Below are positions 27,182-36,883 of a DNA stretch of 64,000 nucleotides, piece after piece. The notes below the pieces were generated by a model. The model did not search any database. It had not been told where the DNA came from and worked only from the letters and a program-made list of their open reading frames with translations. The DNA lies in NCBI RefSeq assembly GCF_013307245.1, contig NZ_CP028941.1, positions 1,550,001 to 1,614,000 on the forward strand. The letters run 5' to 3'. The translations under genes and the position numbers were made by a program. This stretch comes from Polynucleobacter antarcticus (GTDB taxonomy: Bacteria > Pseudomonadota > Gammaproteobacteria > Burkholderiales > Burkholderiaceae). Every line of letters starts with the position of its first letter. Position 1 is the stretch's first letter.

Positions 27182-28258
27182 TTACCGAATCACAGGTAAG
27201 TCCGCTATTCTAGCAAAAAAATCCTGCCAAGTCAGGGCTTTACCATCTAATTTCTGCTCTTTTGCTGCATAGAGCGCCAATTGGAGTGCAATCCTGGCTC
27301 TGGGAGCCGAAAACGCGCCTGAGGCTAGGCAGATGGCGGAGTCTATTCCGGGAAGATGGGGGGCAACAAAGCCAGCCCCTGTCCTTGTCGATCTCACTAA
27401 TGCAATCCCTTGCTTGGCGGCCTCATTCAAGGGGATTTTCCAGTCATCATGTATTCCACCAGCCCCTGTTCCAGCAAGTATCAGGCCGTTTACCTCACTT
27501 TTGAGCCAGTGAGTAATGGTTTGAGCTCGGGCACCAGCATGGCTAGTCAAAATCTCTACCCATGGCCAGTGATCTTCGGGGGGTATCGCTAAGTCTTCCG
27601 CCCAGGAAGCTTGAACCGCTTTGACACCAGAGAGCCATGATGGGTTGATCAACCCTACTGAGCTCGAGGGAGAATCCTGCATAGGGGCATTCAAATTGGT
27701 AGTGTGTCGCTTCGCTACATCCATTGCTAGGCAGCCTCGCCCATCCATGACGGCATAAATACCGCCGGGGCAATTTTCAATTGCCGTACTAGCCCAACGA
27801 AGGGCATCCACCAAATTCGATGGCCCATCTGCTTCTGGCGCATTGCTCGGACGCATAGCGCCCGTGAGAACCACTCTTTTCTTGTGGGTCAGTGCATGCT
27901 TACCGCAAGTTAACTGAAGAAACAAACCCGTTTCTTCGAGGGTATCCGTGCCATGAGTAATCACAATCCCTCTCACTGCAGGATCATTTAATGCAAACCG
28001 CACAGCAATCCCCAGTTTAGTGAGAAGGCTATCACTGAGATTGCGACTATCGATGTTCGCCACTTGCTGAGAAACCAGACTGAGGTCAGCTGGGACAGCA
28101 GACTGAATATGTTGAACCAATTCACCCACTCCCACGACGCCAGCTTCATATTGAAGAGGGCTTTCCTGTGGCTTAGAAGCTAAACCGGCAATGGTTCCAC
28201 CCATTCCTAAAATCAGAATATGGGGCGATTGACCTAAATTGTGGGAATTTGAGTGCAT
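27182..28258 (-). CDS. L-asparaginase
   Basis: Hydrolyses asparagine (and possibly glutamine) to aspartate and ammonia. The 358-residue product has both catalytic threonine motifs: GMGGTIAG with Thr22 and [12 protein letters not shown] near residue 102. There is no signal peptide, so a cytosolic type I-like enzyme is likely, though the sequence around the active site is also close to periplasmic type II enzymes. The start is divergent from lexA, with about 60 bases between them. Confidence 0.9.
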   Translation of the reverse strand: MHSNSHNLGQSPHILILGMGGTIAGLASKPQESPLQYEAGVVGVGELVQHIQSAVPADLSLVSQQVANIDSRNLSDSLLTKLGIAVRFALNDPAVRGIVITHGTDTLEETGLFLQLTCGKHALTHKKRVVLTGAMRPSNAPEADGPSNLVDALRWASTAIENCPGGIYAVMDGRGCLAMDVAKRHTTNLNAPMQDSPSSSVGLINPSWLSGVKAVQASWAEDLAIPPEDHWPWVEILTSHAGARAQTITHWLKSEVNGLILAGTGAGGIHDDWKIPLNEAAKQGIALVRSTRTGAGFVAPHLPGIDSAICLASGAFSAPRARIALQLALYAAKEQKLDGKALTWQDFFARIADLPVIR

Positions 28259-28283
28259 TTCTTATTATCCCTCTCAAAATCCC

Positions 28284-28317
28284 TTGAATTATCAAATAGT
28301 GCTGTATACAATCCCAG
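28284..28317 (+). promoter_or_regulatory. lexA promoter with overlapping SOS box
   Basis: TTGAAT (28284-28289), 17 bases, then TACAAT (28307-28312) form a good sigma-70 promoter. CTGTATACAATCCCAG (28302-28317) is a LexA box of the CTG-N10-CAG type that covers the -10 element and ends one base before the ATG. This is classical lexA autoregulation. The expected transcription start is the A of the start codon. Confidence 0.78.
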
Positions 28318-28318
28318 T

Positions 28319-29038
28319 ATGGATATAAATACAGTCGATTTTCTAGAGGAGCTGACTGCCCTCCCTAAGCTCACTTCTCGTCAGAGTGAGATTTTAGATC
28401 TCATTACTAATGCTATTGAGGATAGTGGTTCACCTCCCACACGCGCAGAAATTGCGAACCGACTGGGTTTTGCTTCTGCCAATGCTGCAGAAGAGCATTT
28501 ACGTGCACTAGCAAAAAAAGGATATATCGAACTGACACCGGGTACTTCTCGCGGCATTCGTATTCCACAACGATTTAATCAATCTCACAATCCTAATAAA
28601 TATCGCCAAATGTCTTTACCTTCTGGCGCGCTTCAGCAACTCACACTTCCTTTAATCGGTCGGGTGGCTGCGGGCTCCCCCATCATGGCGATCGAACATA
28701 TTGAAAAACATTTACCAATTGACCCAAGCTTATTTAGTAAGGGCGCAGACTATTTGCTTAAAGTGGTTGGAATGAGTATGCGCGACGCTGGCATTTTGGA
28801 TGGTGACTATCTAGCGGTCAGAAAAACATCTGAAGTACGCAATGGTGACATCGTGGTGGCCCGTCTAGATGATGAGGTCACGGTCAAACGCTGGAAGCAA
28901 AAGAAGACTGCGGATGGCATGGTAATTGAGTTACAAGCCGAAAATCCAGACTTCAAAAATATTCTGGTGGATAGTCGTCAAATGAATTTTGCGATTGAAG
29001 GCCAGGCGGTTGGACTCATCAGATCTGGCGGCCTCTGA
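28319..29038 (+). CDS. lexA: SOS response repressor LexA
   Basis: A 239-residue dimeric repressor that cleaves itself when RecA filaments form on single-stranded DNA. The N-terminal winged helix spans about residues 17-82 ([26 protein letters not shown]). The scissile pair is Ala118-Gly119 in GRVAAGS. The Ser-Lys dyad is Ser153 in GMSMRD and Lys190 in TVKRW, with the same 37-residue separation as in E. coli. It is longer than usual (about 200-216) because of about 15 extra N-terminal residues and a longer linker. No ribosome binding site fits between the SOS box and the ATG, so the mRNA may be leaderless. Confidence 0.95.
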   Translation: MDINTVDFLEELTALPKLTSRQSEILDLITNAIEDSGSPPTRAEIANRLGFASANAAEEHLRALAKKGYIELTPGTSRGIRIPQRFNQSHNPNKYRQMSLPSGALQQLTLPLIGRVAAGSPIMAIEHIEKHLPIDPSLFSKGADYLLKVVGMSMRDAGILDGDYLAVRKTSEVRNGDIVVARLDDEVTVKRWKQKKTADGMVIELQAENPDFKNILVDSRQMNFAIEGQAVGLIRSGGL

Positions 29039-29055
29039 GCCCCGTAAAATATAGC

Positions 29056-29085
29056 AAAAGGCCTCTTTGTTAGAGGCCTTTTTTT
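29056..29085 (+). terminator. intrinsic terminator after lexA
   Basis: An 11-bp perfect stem AAAAGGCCTCT/AGAGGCCTTTT with a 5-base loop ends in seven T. It lies 17 bases after the lexA stop. Confidence 0.92.
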
Positions 29086-29133
29086 ATTGCTATTTATTCG
29101 TCAAGCTACCCGGTGACTGGATTACGTATTACC

Positions 29134-29595
29134 CTATTTTTTACTCGGCGCAACGACGTTTGCATTTTTAGGTGATGCAGTAATCGTAATGATAGTCTTT
29201 GGACCAGTGAGAGAGCCTTCGGTGAGTTCTACTGTGGATGTGCGATCCCCTTTTGTAAATACTAAAATACTCGTTTTAGATTTCACTGCACTAATTGTGG
29301 TCCAGCCAGCCTTAGGATACTCAGCCTGAAAGAATGCGTAAATATCTGTTGGAGTTTGGACGCCCGATAACACCACGCGACCTACCCAGTTATCACCGCG
29401 ACCAATGATGAGTGAATCCGGACCAATAATTTTGGAGGCAGCAGGCAAAGGCATGTCACCCAATAGTTGCGCCTGAATTTCTTGAACTTCACTTGGCGTT
29501 CCAGTAGGTGAATCTCCAGAAGATGCGCAGGCAGCTAAGAGTGCAGAGAGCATCAATGCTGCAACTGAGGTGCTGAGTCGCTGGTATGGAGTCAT
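29134..29595 (-). CDS. putative lipoprotein of unknown function
   Basis: A 153-residue protein with a lipoprotein signal peptide: basic start, hydrophobic VAALMLSALLAAC and lipobox LLAAC. After a short acidic linker there is one small globular domain, about residues 45-140, with alternating strands (IIGRGDNWVGRVVL, TSILVFTKGDRTSTVEL). Acylated and probably held at the outer membrane. I do not recognise the domain family. The short domain with a helix DIYAFFQAEYPKAGW looks like a family found widely in Burkholderiales envelopes, but that is an impression only. Confidence 0.75.
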   Translation of the reverse strand: MTPYQRLSTSVAALMLSALLAACASSGDSPTGTPSEVQEIQAQLLGDMPLPAASKIIGPDSLIIGRGDNWVGRVVLSGVQTPTDIYAFFQAEYPKAGWTTISAVKSKTSILVFTKGDRTSTVELTEGSLTGPKTIITITASPKNANVVAPSKK

Positions 29596-29683
29596 TTTTT
29601 CGCCCTAGTCGTAAATCAAATTAATTACTATTCTTCATTAAAAATATTAAAGGTGATGCTCCGTAATCGTCAAGCGACATTAC

Positions 29684-29757
29684 TGGAGGCGCGTGAGGGA
29701 ATCGAACCCCCGTACGAAGCTTTGCAGGCTCCTGCCTAACCACTCGGCCAACGCGCC
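29684..29757 (-). tRNA. tRNA-Cys (GCA)
   Basis: A 74-base cloverleaf with encoded CCA. The acceptor stem GGCGCGT pairs with ACGCGCC, the T-loop is GTTCGATTC, and the anticodon loop CTGCAAA holds GCA. It lies 49 bases downstream of tRNA-Gly on the same strand, so the two are probably one transcript. Confidence 0.96.
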
Positions 29758-29806
29758 ATTAACCAAAATCAAAAATGGGAAGCTTTTCAGGGCTTCCCAT
29801 CGAACT

Positions 29807-29882
29807 TGGAGCGGGAAAGGAGGTTCGAACTCCCGACCTATACCTTGGCAAGGTATCGCTCTACCAGCTGAGCTATTCCCGC
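29807..29882 (-). tRNA. tRNA-Gly (GCC)
   Basis: A 76-base cloverleaf with encoded CCA. The acceptor stem GCGGGAA pairs with TTCCCGC, the T-loop is GTTCGAACC, and the anticodon loop TTGCCAA holds GCC. The promoter must lie in the 116 bases before pgsA ends. Confidence 0.96.
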
Positions 29883-29998
29883 ATAACAGGGCAACAGTTT
29901 AACAAACAATTGCAGACTGGGCATTATTCCCTAAGGAGGGCAAGACTTTAGTTTGGCCAGTCATAGCGAGAGCCTTGTCTTAAATGGGTCTGCCGTCT

Positions 29999-30574
29999 TT
30001 ACTTACCCTTCTCCACTAATTGAGGCAAGGCTTTTTGCATGTAATAGAACATTGACCATAGTGTTAGGAAGGATGCAATCCATATCAGCCAAGTGCCCAG
30101 TTGCGCGCAATTTAGCCATCCAAATAAGGTGTCATTAAGCAGTAGGAAGGGGATAGCCACCAACTGTGCGGTTGTTTTCAGCTTACCGACCATATGCACT
30201 GCAACACTTTTGCCAGCCCCTAGGAGCGCCATCCATTCACGAAGTGCTGAGATCGTGATTTCACGGCCGATAATGATGAGGGCAACCCAGACCTGCACAC
30301 GGTCCATATTCAAGAGCACCAACAATGCAGCAGCCACGATTAACTTATCCGCGACAGGGTCTAAAAATTGACCAAACGCAGACTCTTGTTTCATACGGCG
30401 CGCTAAAAAACCATCTAACCAATCGGTGATGGCTGCAAAGACAAAAATAATGGTCCCAATCAGATTCTTCTCAAATGGGGTCAACCAATTACCTGGTAAA
30501 TAAAAGACTGCGACCAATAGCGGAATTGCGGCAACACGCAACCAGGTCAAAGCAATCGGTAGATTAAAAGGCAT
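29999..30574 (-). CDS. pgsA: CDP-diacylglycerol-glycerol-3-phosphate 3-phosphatidyltransferase
   Basis: Makes phosphatidylglycerophosphate, the committed step to phosphatidylglycerol and cardiolipin, in the inner membrane. The 191-residue protein has several transmembrane segments and a complete CDP-alcohol phosphotransferase signature (TDWLDGFLARR then FGQFLDPVADK), with the Asp-Asp-Gly...Asp...Asp pattern intact. It is 47 bases downstream of uvrC on the same strand, the classical uvrC-pgsA pair. Confidence 0.95.
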   Translation of the reverse strand: MPFNLPIALTWLRVAAIPLLVAVFYLPGNWLTPFEKNLIGTIIFVFAAITDWLDGFLARRMKQESAFGQFLDPVADKLIVAAALLVLLNMDRVQVWVALIIIGREITISALREWMALLGAGKSVAVHMVGKLKTTAQLVAIPFLLLNDTLFGWLNCAQLGTWLIWIASFLTLWSMFYYMQKALPQLVEKGK

Positions 30575-30621
30575 AACTCAAGGATAAACCAATGTACCGA
30601 TAATCCACGAATACTGAGAAA

Positions 30622-32538
30622 TCAATGTAGCTGTCGATAAATCTGCTCTGCCAAAGTTGTGGAAATTCCCTCCACACTCGCGATTTCTTCAATGGTGGCA
30701 TTTGATACACCCCGGAGCCCTCCAAAGCGGGCTAAAAGCTTCTGGCGGCGCTTGGCACCAATGCCCTCTATCTCCTCCAGCTGAGAAACCATTCTGGCTT
30801 TTGCACGCTTAGCACGCATACCTGTAATCGCGAATCGATGAGCCTCATCACGAATTTGTGCCACGAGTAGTAATGCTGCACTATCAATACCTAATTCGAG
30901 GGCCTTGCGGCCATCGGCAAAGATGAGGGTTTCTAAACCCACCTTCCGGCCCTCGCCTTTAGCGACGCCCACAATCAAACTAATATCCATTCCAAACTCT
31001 GAGAGAACTTGCCTTGCCATCTCTACTTGCCCTTTACCTCCATCAATCAAAATGACCTGTGGCATCTTCTCCACTGGTAACTCCTGAAAATTAGCGTAGC
31101 GGCGCTGCAAGACTTGCCGCATTGCGGCGTAATCATCTCCCGGAGTGATGTCATTAATATTGAAGCGGCGGTACTCGCTTGCTTGCATTACATTTTTTGC
31201 GTACACCACGCATGAGGCTTGAGTCGCCTCCCCCGATGTATGGCTAATATCAAAACATTCGATTCGCAAATGCTCCAGACTCTCTAACTCCAAACTCAGA
31301 ATATCGGCCAATGAACGGGCTCGAGCCAATTGCCCACCTGTCTCAACCAGTCGTTTAGCAATCGCAATTTTGGCATTACCTTCTGCCATCGCTAACCAAT
31401 GACGCCTCTGCCCTTGAGGCTGATGCAAAAAGGTAATGCGCTTCCCAGCCTGTGCATTTAATAAGTCATGCAAGCTTTCTGGTGAGGCTTCATCTAGCTC
31501 TAAACCATCATCACTGGCTCTTTGCAGTGGATGATTCAGAATCAGTACGGGAGGAATGAGGTTGGGGGAAGCCTCGCTATCTGCGGGCTTTTCTTCTAAA
31601 TAATGTTGTGCGATAAATGCTTCCAAAATTTCAGTAGGGGGCGGGAGTTCACCAGCAGTAGTGCGTAAACCTTTAGGGAAATAAGCACGATCACCTAGAT
31701 GTCGGCCCCCTCGAATCATGGCCAAGTTCACACACACCACACCTTCCATTTGCGCCACTGCGATGACATCTACATCACCCTCACCATCAGCCACGGTATC
31801 CATAGACTGCTGCTGTAATACACCAGAGAGATCAGTAATGCGATCGCGTAATACCGCGGCCATCTCAAATTCCATGGCTTCGCTGTAGGCATGCATTTCT
31901 TTCTCAAGCTCAGATAAAACACGGCTATGATCACCCTCCAAGAAGCGCGTAGCCTGCGCTACATCTTGTTTGTACTGCTCAACACTGAGGCGGCCCACAC
32001 AAGGCGCACTGCAACGATGAATTTGATGTAATAAACAAGGACGGCTGCGGTTCTTAAACACAGAATCCTCACAGGTGCGTAAACGAAAGACTTTTTGTAG
32101 TATCTGCACGCTATTACGCACAGCCCATGAATTTGGAAAAGGTCCAAAGTAATGATTACGCTTATCCACTTTCCCGCGATAAGAGGCTAACCTGGGAAAT
32201 TGGTGCCCTGTTAACATCACATAGGGGTAAGACTTGTCATCCCGAAATAAAATATTAAACGGGGGCGCTAACTCTTTAATCAGATTGTTCTCTAGAATGA
32301 GGGCTTCTGTTTCTGAGCGTGTTACCGTGGTTTCATAACGAGCGATTTTGCCCACCATTAGCGCGATACGCGGTGATAGTTGGGTACGCTGAAAGTAACT
32401 AGAAACACGTTTTTTGAGGTGGCGCGCTTTACCGACATACAAAATATGTCCCACCTCATCATAGAAGCGATACACCCCCGGTAGTCCGGGTAGCCGTTTA
32501 ACATCCTGCTGAAGGGTTTCAAAAAGCGAATTACTCAT
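30622..32538 (-). CDS. uvrC: excinuclease ABC subunit C
   Basis: Makes both incisions in nucleotide excision repair with UvrA and UvrB. The 638-residue product has the N-terminal GIY-YIG domain ([18 protein letters not shown]), the cysteine-rich region near 160-175 ([15 protein letters not shown]), a UVR segment around 200-235, the RNase H-like endonuclease domain ([17 protein letters not shown]) and C-terminal helix-hairpin-helix repeats ([27 protein letters not shown]). Its ATG overlaps that of earP on the other strand by two bases. Confidence 0.96.
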   Translation of the reverse strand: MSNSLFETLQQDVKRLPGLPGVYRFYDEVGHILYVGKARHLKKRVSSYFQRTQLSPRIALMVGKIARYETTVTRSETEALILENNLIKELAPPFNILFRDDKSYPYVMLTGHQFPRLASYRGKVDKRNHYFGPFPNSWAVRNSVQILQKVFRLRTCEDSVFKNRSRPCLLHQIHRCSAPCVGRLSVEQYKQDVAQATRFLEGDHSRVLSELEKEMHAYSEAMEFEMAAVLRDRITDLSGVLQQQSMDTVADGEGDVDVIAVAQMEGVVCVNLAMIRGGRHLGDRAYFPKGLRTTAGELPPPTEILEAFIAQHYLEEKPADSEASPNLIPPVLILNHPLQRASDDGLELDEASPESLHDLLNAQAGKRITFLHQPQGQRRHWLAMAEGNAKIAIAKRLVETGGQLARARSLADILSLELESLEHLRIECFDISHTSGEATQASCVVYAKNVMQASEYRRFNINDITPGDDYAAMRQVLQRRYANFQELPVEKMPQVILIDGGKGQVEMARQVLSEFGMDISLIVGVAKGEGRKVGLETLIFADGRKALELGIDSAALLLVAQIRDEAHRFAITGMRAKRAKARMVSQLEEIEGIGAKRRQKLLARFGGLRGVSNATIEEIASVEGISTTLAEQIYRQLH

Positions 32539-33607
32539 GCGTTGGGATATTTTCTGTCAAATCGTCGATAACTATGGTGATGCTGGTATTTGCTGGCGTC
32601 TAGCGAGAAGCTTAACAAGTCTTCACGGCCAACAGGTACGAATTTTTTGTGATGACTTACCAACCCTTAATTTACTCGCTTCTGGCGTTGATCCAAATAT
32701 CAAAGCCAAGATTGAACTCCTGCCGTGGGAAGCAAGCTTAAGCAACAACCGCCACGCCGTCACAACCCCGGATGTCGTAATTGAAGCCTTCGGCTGCGAT
32801 CTACCGGAACGATATATCGCAGGACTCCTGATTGCCACCAAAAAACCGATCATCATTAATTTAGAGTATCTCAGTGCCGAGCCGTGGATTGTTGATTTTC
32901 ATGGGAAAGCCTCCCCTCAAGCACATGGCATAGCGAAGTACTTTTTCTTTCCAGGATTCCAAGCTACTACAGGGGGAATTTTGATTGACCCCCTACCGAA
33001 GCAACTAAGCAGTAGTGCTACACCAATCCCGGAGAAGCTACAAAGTAGTTGGGCAAGATTACGTCCAAAGACAAAACGGATGAGCGTTTTTTGCTACCCA
33101 GGTGCACCGCTACTAAAGTGGCTAGAAGATCTAGCCACTTTGGGTGAAGATATCGATATTGTTATGACGGCTGGTCAACTAGAACAATTACGCCTTAGTA
33201 CTGGACAGCGAATTGATCTTCCCAAACACGTACAACTGATCTCTATTCCATTTGTTTCTCAAGATGAATATGACTGGGTACTCTCCCAATGTGACTTTAA
33301 TGTCGTTCGGGGAGAAGATTCCTTTATTCGAGCTCAACTGGCAGGCAAGCCTTTCATATGGCACATTTATCCTCAGGAAGATCGTGCCCATGAAGTAAAA
33401 CTCGCCGCATTCTTAGATTTATATCTTGTAGGGGCAGATCAAGGTCTGAGACTTGCCATCATCGCTGCGATGACGTGGGCAATGCCCAGTCAATGGATTG
33501 GCAGCCTGGAACCCTGGAATACGCATGCCAAGGCTTGGTATGCAGATTTACTGGAAAAACAGGCTGATGGAGGCCTCGCTGCCCGTCTCATCGACTTTGT
33601 AGCCTGA
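32537..33607 (+). CDS. earP: EF-P arginine rhamnosyltransferase EarP
   Basis: Transfers rhamnose from dTDP-rhamnose to Arg32 of elongation factor P, which relieves ribosome stalling at polyproline. The 356-residue inverting GT-B enzyme begins with the highly conserved [22 protein letters not shown] region and has the C-terminal nucleotide-sugar site [29 protein letters not shown]. Its substrate gene efp lies 88 bases downstream, the usual pairing. dTDP-rhamnose genes are not in this window. Confidence 0.94.
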   Translation: MRWDIFCQIVDNYGDAGICWRLARSLTSLHGQQVRIFCDDLPTLNLLASGVDPNIKAKIELLPWEASLSNNRHAVTTPDVVIEAFGCDLPERYIAGLLIATKKPIIINLEYLSAEPWIVDFHGKASPQAHGIAKYFFFPGFQATTGGILIDPLPKQLSSSATPIPEKLQSSWARLRPKTKRMSVFCYPGAPLLKWLEDLATLGEDIDIVMTAGQLEQLRLSTGQRIDLPKHVQLISIPFVSQDEYDWVLSQCDFNVVRGEDSFIRAQLAGKPFIWHIYPQEDRAHEVKLAAFLDLYLVGADQGLRLAIIAAMTWAMPSQWIGSLEPWNTHAKAWYADLLEKQADGGLAARLIDFVA

Positions 33608-33695
33608 TCCTAAGGCGCATAGCCGTCCAAGGCGGTTACAATCTTCTTTTTGATAAAAACCGCAGATCAATAACTCTGCAATCAGGGCTAGCAAG

Positions 33696-34256
33696 ATGAA
33701 AACAGCACAAGAACTCCGCGTAGGTAACGTAGTAATGATCGGCACAGATGCTATGGTCGTTCTCAAGGCGGAATACAGCCGCTCAGGCCGCAACTCATCC
33801 GTTGTGAAAATGAAATTTAAGAACTTACTCAGTGGTGCGCCGAACGAAGGCGTATACAAAGCAGATGATAAGTTTGATATCGTGATCTTGGATAAGAAAG
33901 AATGTACTTATTCCTACTTTGCAGATCCGATGTATGTATTTATGGATACTGAATACAACCAATATGAGGTTGAGTCTGAGTTCATGGGCGATGCTTTGAA
34001 CTACCTTGAAGAAGGTATGCCCTGTGAGGTAGTGTTCTACGAAGGTAAAGCACTCTCTGTGGCAATGCCAAACTCTTTAGTTCGTGAAATCATTTACACA
34101 GAACCCGCAGTTAAGGGTGATACAAGCTCGGGCAAAGTATTAAAGACTGCCAGACTGGCCACCGACTATGAATTACAAGTGCCTTTATTCTGCAACACAG
34201 GTGACAAGATTGAGATTGATACGCGCACTGGGGAGTATCGCAGTCGCGCAAACTAA
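33696..34256 (+). CDS. efp: elongation factor P, arginine type
   Basis: Binds between the P and E sites and promotes peptide bonds at consecutive prolines. The 186-residue, three-domain protein has Arg32 at the tip of the domain I loop ([12 protein letters not shown]), the form modified by EarP, and not the lysine modified by EpmA. The C-terminal signature region [16 protein letters not shown] is complete. It directly follows earP. Confidence 0.96.
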   Translation: MKTAQELRVGNVVMIGTDAMVVLKAEYSRSGRNSSVVKMKFKNLLSGAPNEGVYKADDKFDIVILDKKECTYSYFADPMYVFMDTEYNQYEVESEFMGDALNYLEEGMPCEVVFYEGKALSVAMPNSLVREIIYTEPAVKGDTSSGKVLKTARLATDYELQVPLFCNTGDKIEIDTRTGEYRSRAN

Positions 34257-34272
34257 GGGTTTAGGAATGTTT

Positions 34273-34314
34273 ATTAGACAGTAAAGCCCAGCATGCTGGG
34301 CTTTACTGTCTAAT
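34273..34314. terminator. perfect 42-bp palindrome after efp
   Basis: Two 21-base arms are exact reverse complements with no spacer, centred on GCATGC at 34293/34294, with AAAGCCCAGC/GCTGGGCTTT inside. It lies 16 bases after the efp stop. As RNA it gives a very stable hairpin, but only three T are in the descending arm and there is no proper T-run. Termination is likely but not canonical. Confidence 0.7.
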
Positions 34315-34339
34315 GCGTAATAAGCTCAACACTTTTATT

Positions 34340-35344
34340 ATGAATATAAATCTTAGCCCAGAAATTTCACTGATCACAATAGATGATCTACCAAGACTAA
34401 TTGAATGTGTCCAGCGCTGTTATGGTGAAAGTTACCCTAATCCAGTAATGTATGACGTGGTCCAATTGGAAGGAGTTATTAAGAAAAAATTAATGCACTC
34501 TGTTGTTGCCAGATTAGATGATGGTCGAATCATTGGTCATTGCGCCCTATCTTTTGATAGCAGTGATAATACCTCGCCAGAAGCAGGAAAGATGATGGTT
34601 GATCCTGATTTTAGAGGGCACCATATCGCTGAGTTAATGGCCAAGAAACGGATTGAAGTAGCAAAGGAATTAAATTTAGTGGGCTTTTGGACTGAGTGCG
34701 TTACTAACCATCCCTATAGCCAAAAGGAAATGATTTCATTTAACGCAATAGAAACTGGTTTATTTATTGGAGATGTTCCCCCCACTCTAGTAATGCAAGA
34801 TTTAGAAAATTTTCAGCAAACTAGAATGTCCTTACTAACCTTTTATTTGCCTATCCAGGATCATCCGCATATCATTTTTTTACCAAGTCAACATATTGAG
34901 CATTTAGAAAATTTGGCTCAGAGTTTAAATTTGCAAAGAAGCATACTTAGCCCAAATAAAGACGGTAGCGGTGTTACTAAATTAGAGGCCACAATTAATG
35001 TAGACATCCAAACGGCAAATATTTCAATTAGCCATATTGGGAAAGACTTTAATACTGTAGTTAAAAATACATTAAATGAAATTGAGTTATCAAATGTTGC
35101 CTCTATTTATCTTGATCTCCCCATTGAACTAGAGGCTGCAGCAAATGCGTATTTAGCACTAGAAGACATCGGATTTTTTTGGGGCTCATGGCTCCCAAAC
35201 TACCGAAATCATAAAGATATATTAAGACTCCAAAAAATATATCAAAAAGTAGACATCGATACAATTCATTGCGCAAGAAAAGAAGGTGAACTCGTTAAAA
35301 AATATGTCATCGATGAGTGGGCTAGAGTAAGCAAAACAAACTAA
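34340..35344 (+). CDS. GNAT-like acetyltransferase with second C-terminal domain
   Basis: A 334-residue protein that I recognise only in part. Residues 1-160 look like a GNAT acetyltransferase: a variable N-terminus, VARLDDGRIIGHCALSF, and an acetyl-CoA loop region MMVDPDFRGHHIAELMAKK. The C-terminal half ends in GFFWGSWLPNYRNHKDILRLQ, a pattern I associate with a second GNAT-like domain in proteins linked to anti-sigma kinases. Substrate unknown. The start is uncertain: the ATG at 34313 lies in the palindrome, and no good ribosome binding site precedes either ATG. The gene is visibly AT-richer than its neighbours, which suggests transfer. Confidence 0.62.
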   Translation: MNINLSPEISLITIDDLPRLIECVQRCYGESYPNPVMYDVVQLEGVIKKKLMHSVVARLDDGRIIGHCALSFDSSDNTSPEAGKMMVDPDFRGHHIAELMAKKRIEVAKELNLVGFWTECVTNHPYSQKEMISFNAIETGLFIGDVPPTLVMQDLENFQQTRMSLLTFYLPIQDHPHIIFLPSQHIEHLENLAQSLNLQRSILSPNKDGSGVTKLEATINVDIQTANISISHIGKDFNTVVKNTLNEIELSNVASIYLDLPIELEAAANAYLALEDIGFFWGSWLPNYRNHKDILRLQKIYQKVDIDTIHCARKEGELVKKYVIDEWARVSKTN

Positions 35345-35354
35345 GCTTTAGTGA

Positions 35355-36431
35355 TTATTGGATTAACTTCAGCTGTTTTAGCAAGCCTTTAGCATGCTGA
35401 TACTGAGCCTCATCTTGTAAAGCTTCCCACGGGGTTGCGGCAGACTGTGGCATCAAGCGATTTAAGCGCTTCATAGAATCCGCTTGTTTTGCCTTGGAGA
35501 TGGTAAGCTTACTTAAAAGTTGATCTGCAAGATCAGGTCGATTACAAATCAACACTGCGTCACAACCTGCATCTAAGGCGAGCTCAGCACCCTTTACAAC
35601 TGAGCCAGCCACACTCGCGCCTTCCATAGAGAGATCATCACTAAAGATCACACCCTCAAAACCTAAGTCTTGACGCAATACAGAATGTAACCAAATCTTT
35701 GAAAAGCCTGCTGGTTGCTTATCTACTTGAGGGTAAATGACATGTGCAGGCATCACTGCTGTCAAGCTGAGATCTAACCAATCATAGGGCTTAGCATCAT
35801 CATTCAGTATTTGATGTAAAGAACGTTCATCCACTGGAATAGCTACGTGGGAGTCTGCTTCTGCCCAACCATGACCTGGGAAGTGCTTACCGCAGTTCGC
35901 CATACCCGCCAAACGCAAGCCTTCATTCAGGCTTTTAGCTAAGGCAAATACTATTTGGGGATCCCTACCAAATGATCGATCTCCAATTACCGCACTACGA
36001 CCAAAGTCTAAATCAAGTACAGGGGTAAAGCTTAAGTCGACACCGCAAGCTCTGAGTTCGGAGGCCAGTATGTAAGCACAGGCTGTAGTTGCCGCCATTG
36101 CAGTTGCAGCCGATTCTGCAGCATGAGTACTCTGACTTTTTACAGCCCACAGCTGACCTAAATGACGCATAGCAGGCAGATGGGTAAATCCATCGGTTCT
36201 GCAACGCTGCACGCGCCCACCCTCATGATCAATAGAGATCAATACATCAGGCCTGAGTTTCTTAATATCTGCAGTGAGTTTACTGAGTTGTTTACGATTA
36301 GAAAAGTTTCGGCCAAATAGAATGACGCCCCCAGTCAGGGGATGATTGATGCGACGACGATCCTCAGCATTTAATTCAAGACCAGCGACATCTAAGGTCA
36401 CGGGGCCCGGGCGCATCATCAGTTTGCTCAT
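35355..36431 (-). CDS. nagZ: beta-N-acetylhexosaminidase NagZ
   Basis: A cytosolic GH3 enzyme that removes GlcNAc from anhydromuropeptides in cell-wall recycling. The 358-residue product shows the NagZ motifs: ISIDHEGGRVQR, the catalytic histidine loop KHFPGHGWAEADSH, and the nucleophile region GVIFSDDLSMEGA. It starts a long same-strand cluster that runs on through acpS and pdxJ upstream of it. Confidence 0.95.
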   Translation of the reverse strand: MSKLMMRPGPVTLDVAGLELNAEDRRRINHPLTGGVILFGRNFSNRKQLSKLTADIKKLRPDVLISIDHEGGRVQRCRTDGFTHLPAMRHLGQLWAVKSQSTHAAESAATAMAATTACAYILASELRACGVDLSFTPVLDLDFGRSAVIGDRSFGRDPQIVFALAKSLNEGLRLAGMANCGKHFPGHGWAEADSHVAIPVDERSLHQILNDDAKPYDWLDLSLTAVMPAHVIYPQVDKQPAGFSKIWLHSVLRQDLGFEGVIFSDDLSMEGASVAGSVVKGAELALDAGCDAVLICNRPDLADQLLSKLTISKAKQADSMKRLNRLMPQSAATPWEALQDEAQYQHAKGLLKQLKLIQ

Positions 36432-36484
36432 CGATATTCTCTTAAATGGATAGGTGATTTACTCAATGCTTTCGTTGCACGACT

Positions 36485-36877
36485 TTACTTTTGGAGGACG
36501 ATGACATGAGCAATCGCCATATCCTGCTCATCACTTACAGTGACTTGAGCTTCCCACTGCCGCTCTTGCATGAAAGTAGCGAGTGCGCCTAGATAAGAAG
36601 TTACGGGCTTACCACTGGGTTCATTAAGCGTTTGCAGAGAACGCCACGTCATAGGCATTCTCATACCTAGTCCAATGGCTTTTGAGAAAGCCTCTTTTGC
36701 GGCAAAGCGGGTAGCTAAAAAAGCGATGCCACGCTTATGATTTCTGGCGAGTCGTTGTTTAAAGATGATCAGCTCATCAGGCCCGAGCACTTTTTCAGCT
36801 AAGCGTCCGTTAGTACGATCATAAGCTGCCTGAAGACGCACAATCTGCAAAATATCGGTGCCAATGCCAATGATCAT
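36485..36877 (-). CDS. acpS: holo-[acyl-carrier-protein] synthase
   Basis: Transfers 4'-phosphopantetheine from CoA to the conserved serine of acyl carrier protein. The 130-residue protein has the two family motifs: [10 protein letters not shown] with the metal-binding aspartate, and [11 protein letters not shown]. The ATG at 36877 is preferred because the family begins with IIGIGTD. The frame opens two codons earlier at a TTG. It starts 6 bases after the pdxJ stop; acpS downstream of pdxJ is a classical order. Its substrate gene acpP lies about 9 kb away. Confidence 0.95.
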   Translation of the reverse strand: MIIGIGTDILQIVRLQAAYDRTNGRLAEKVLGPDELIIFKQRLARNHKRGIAFLATRFAAKEAFSKAIGLGMRMPMTWRSLQTLNEPSGKPVTSYLGALATFMQERQWEAQVTVSDEQDMAIAHVIVLQK

Positions 36878-36883
36878 CAGCAA

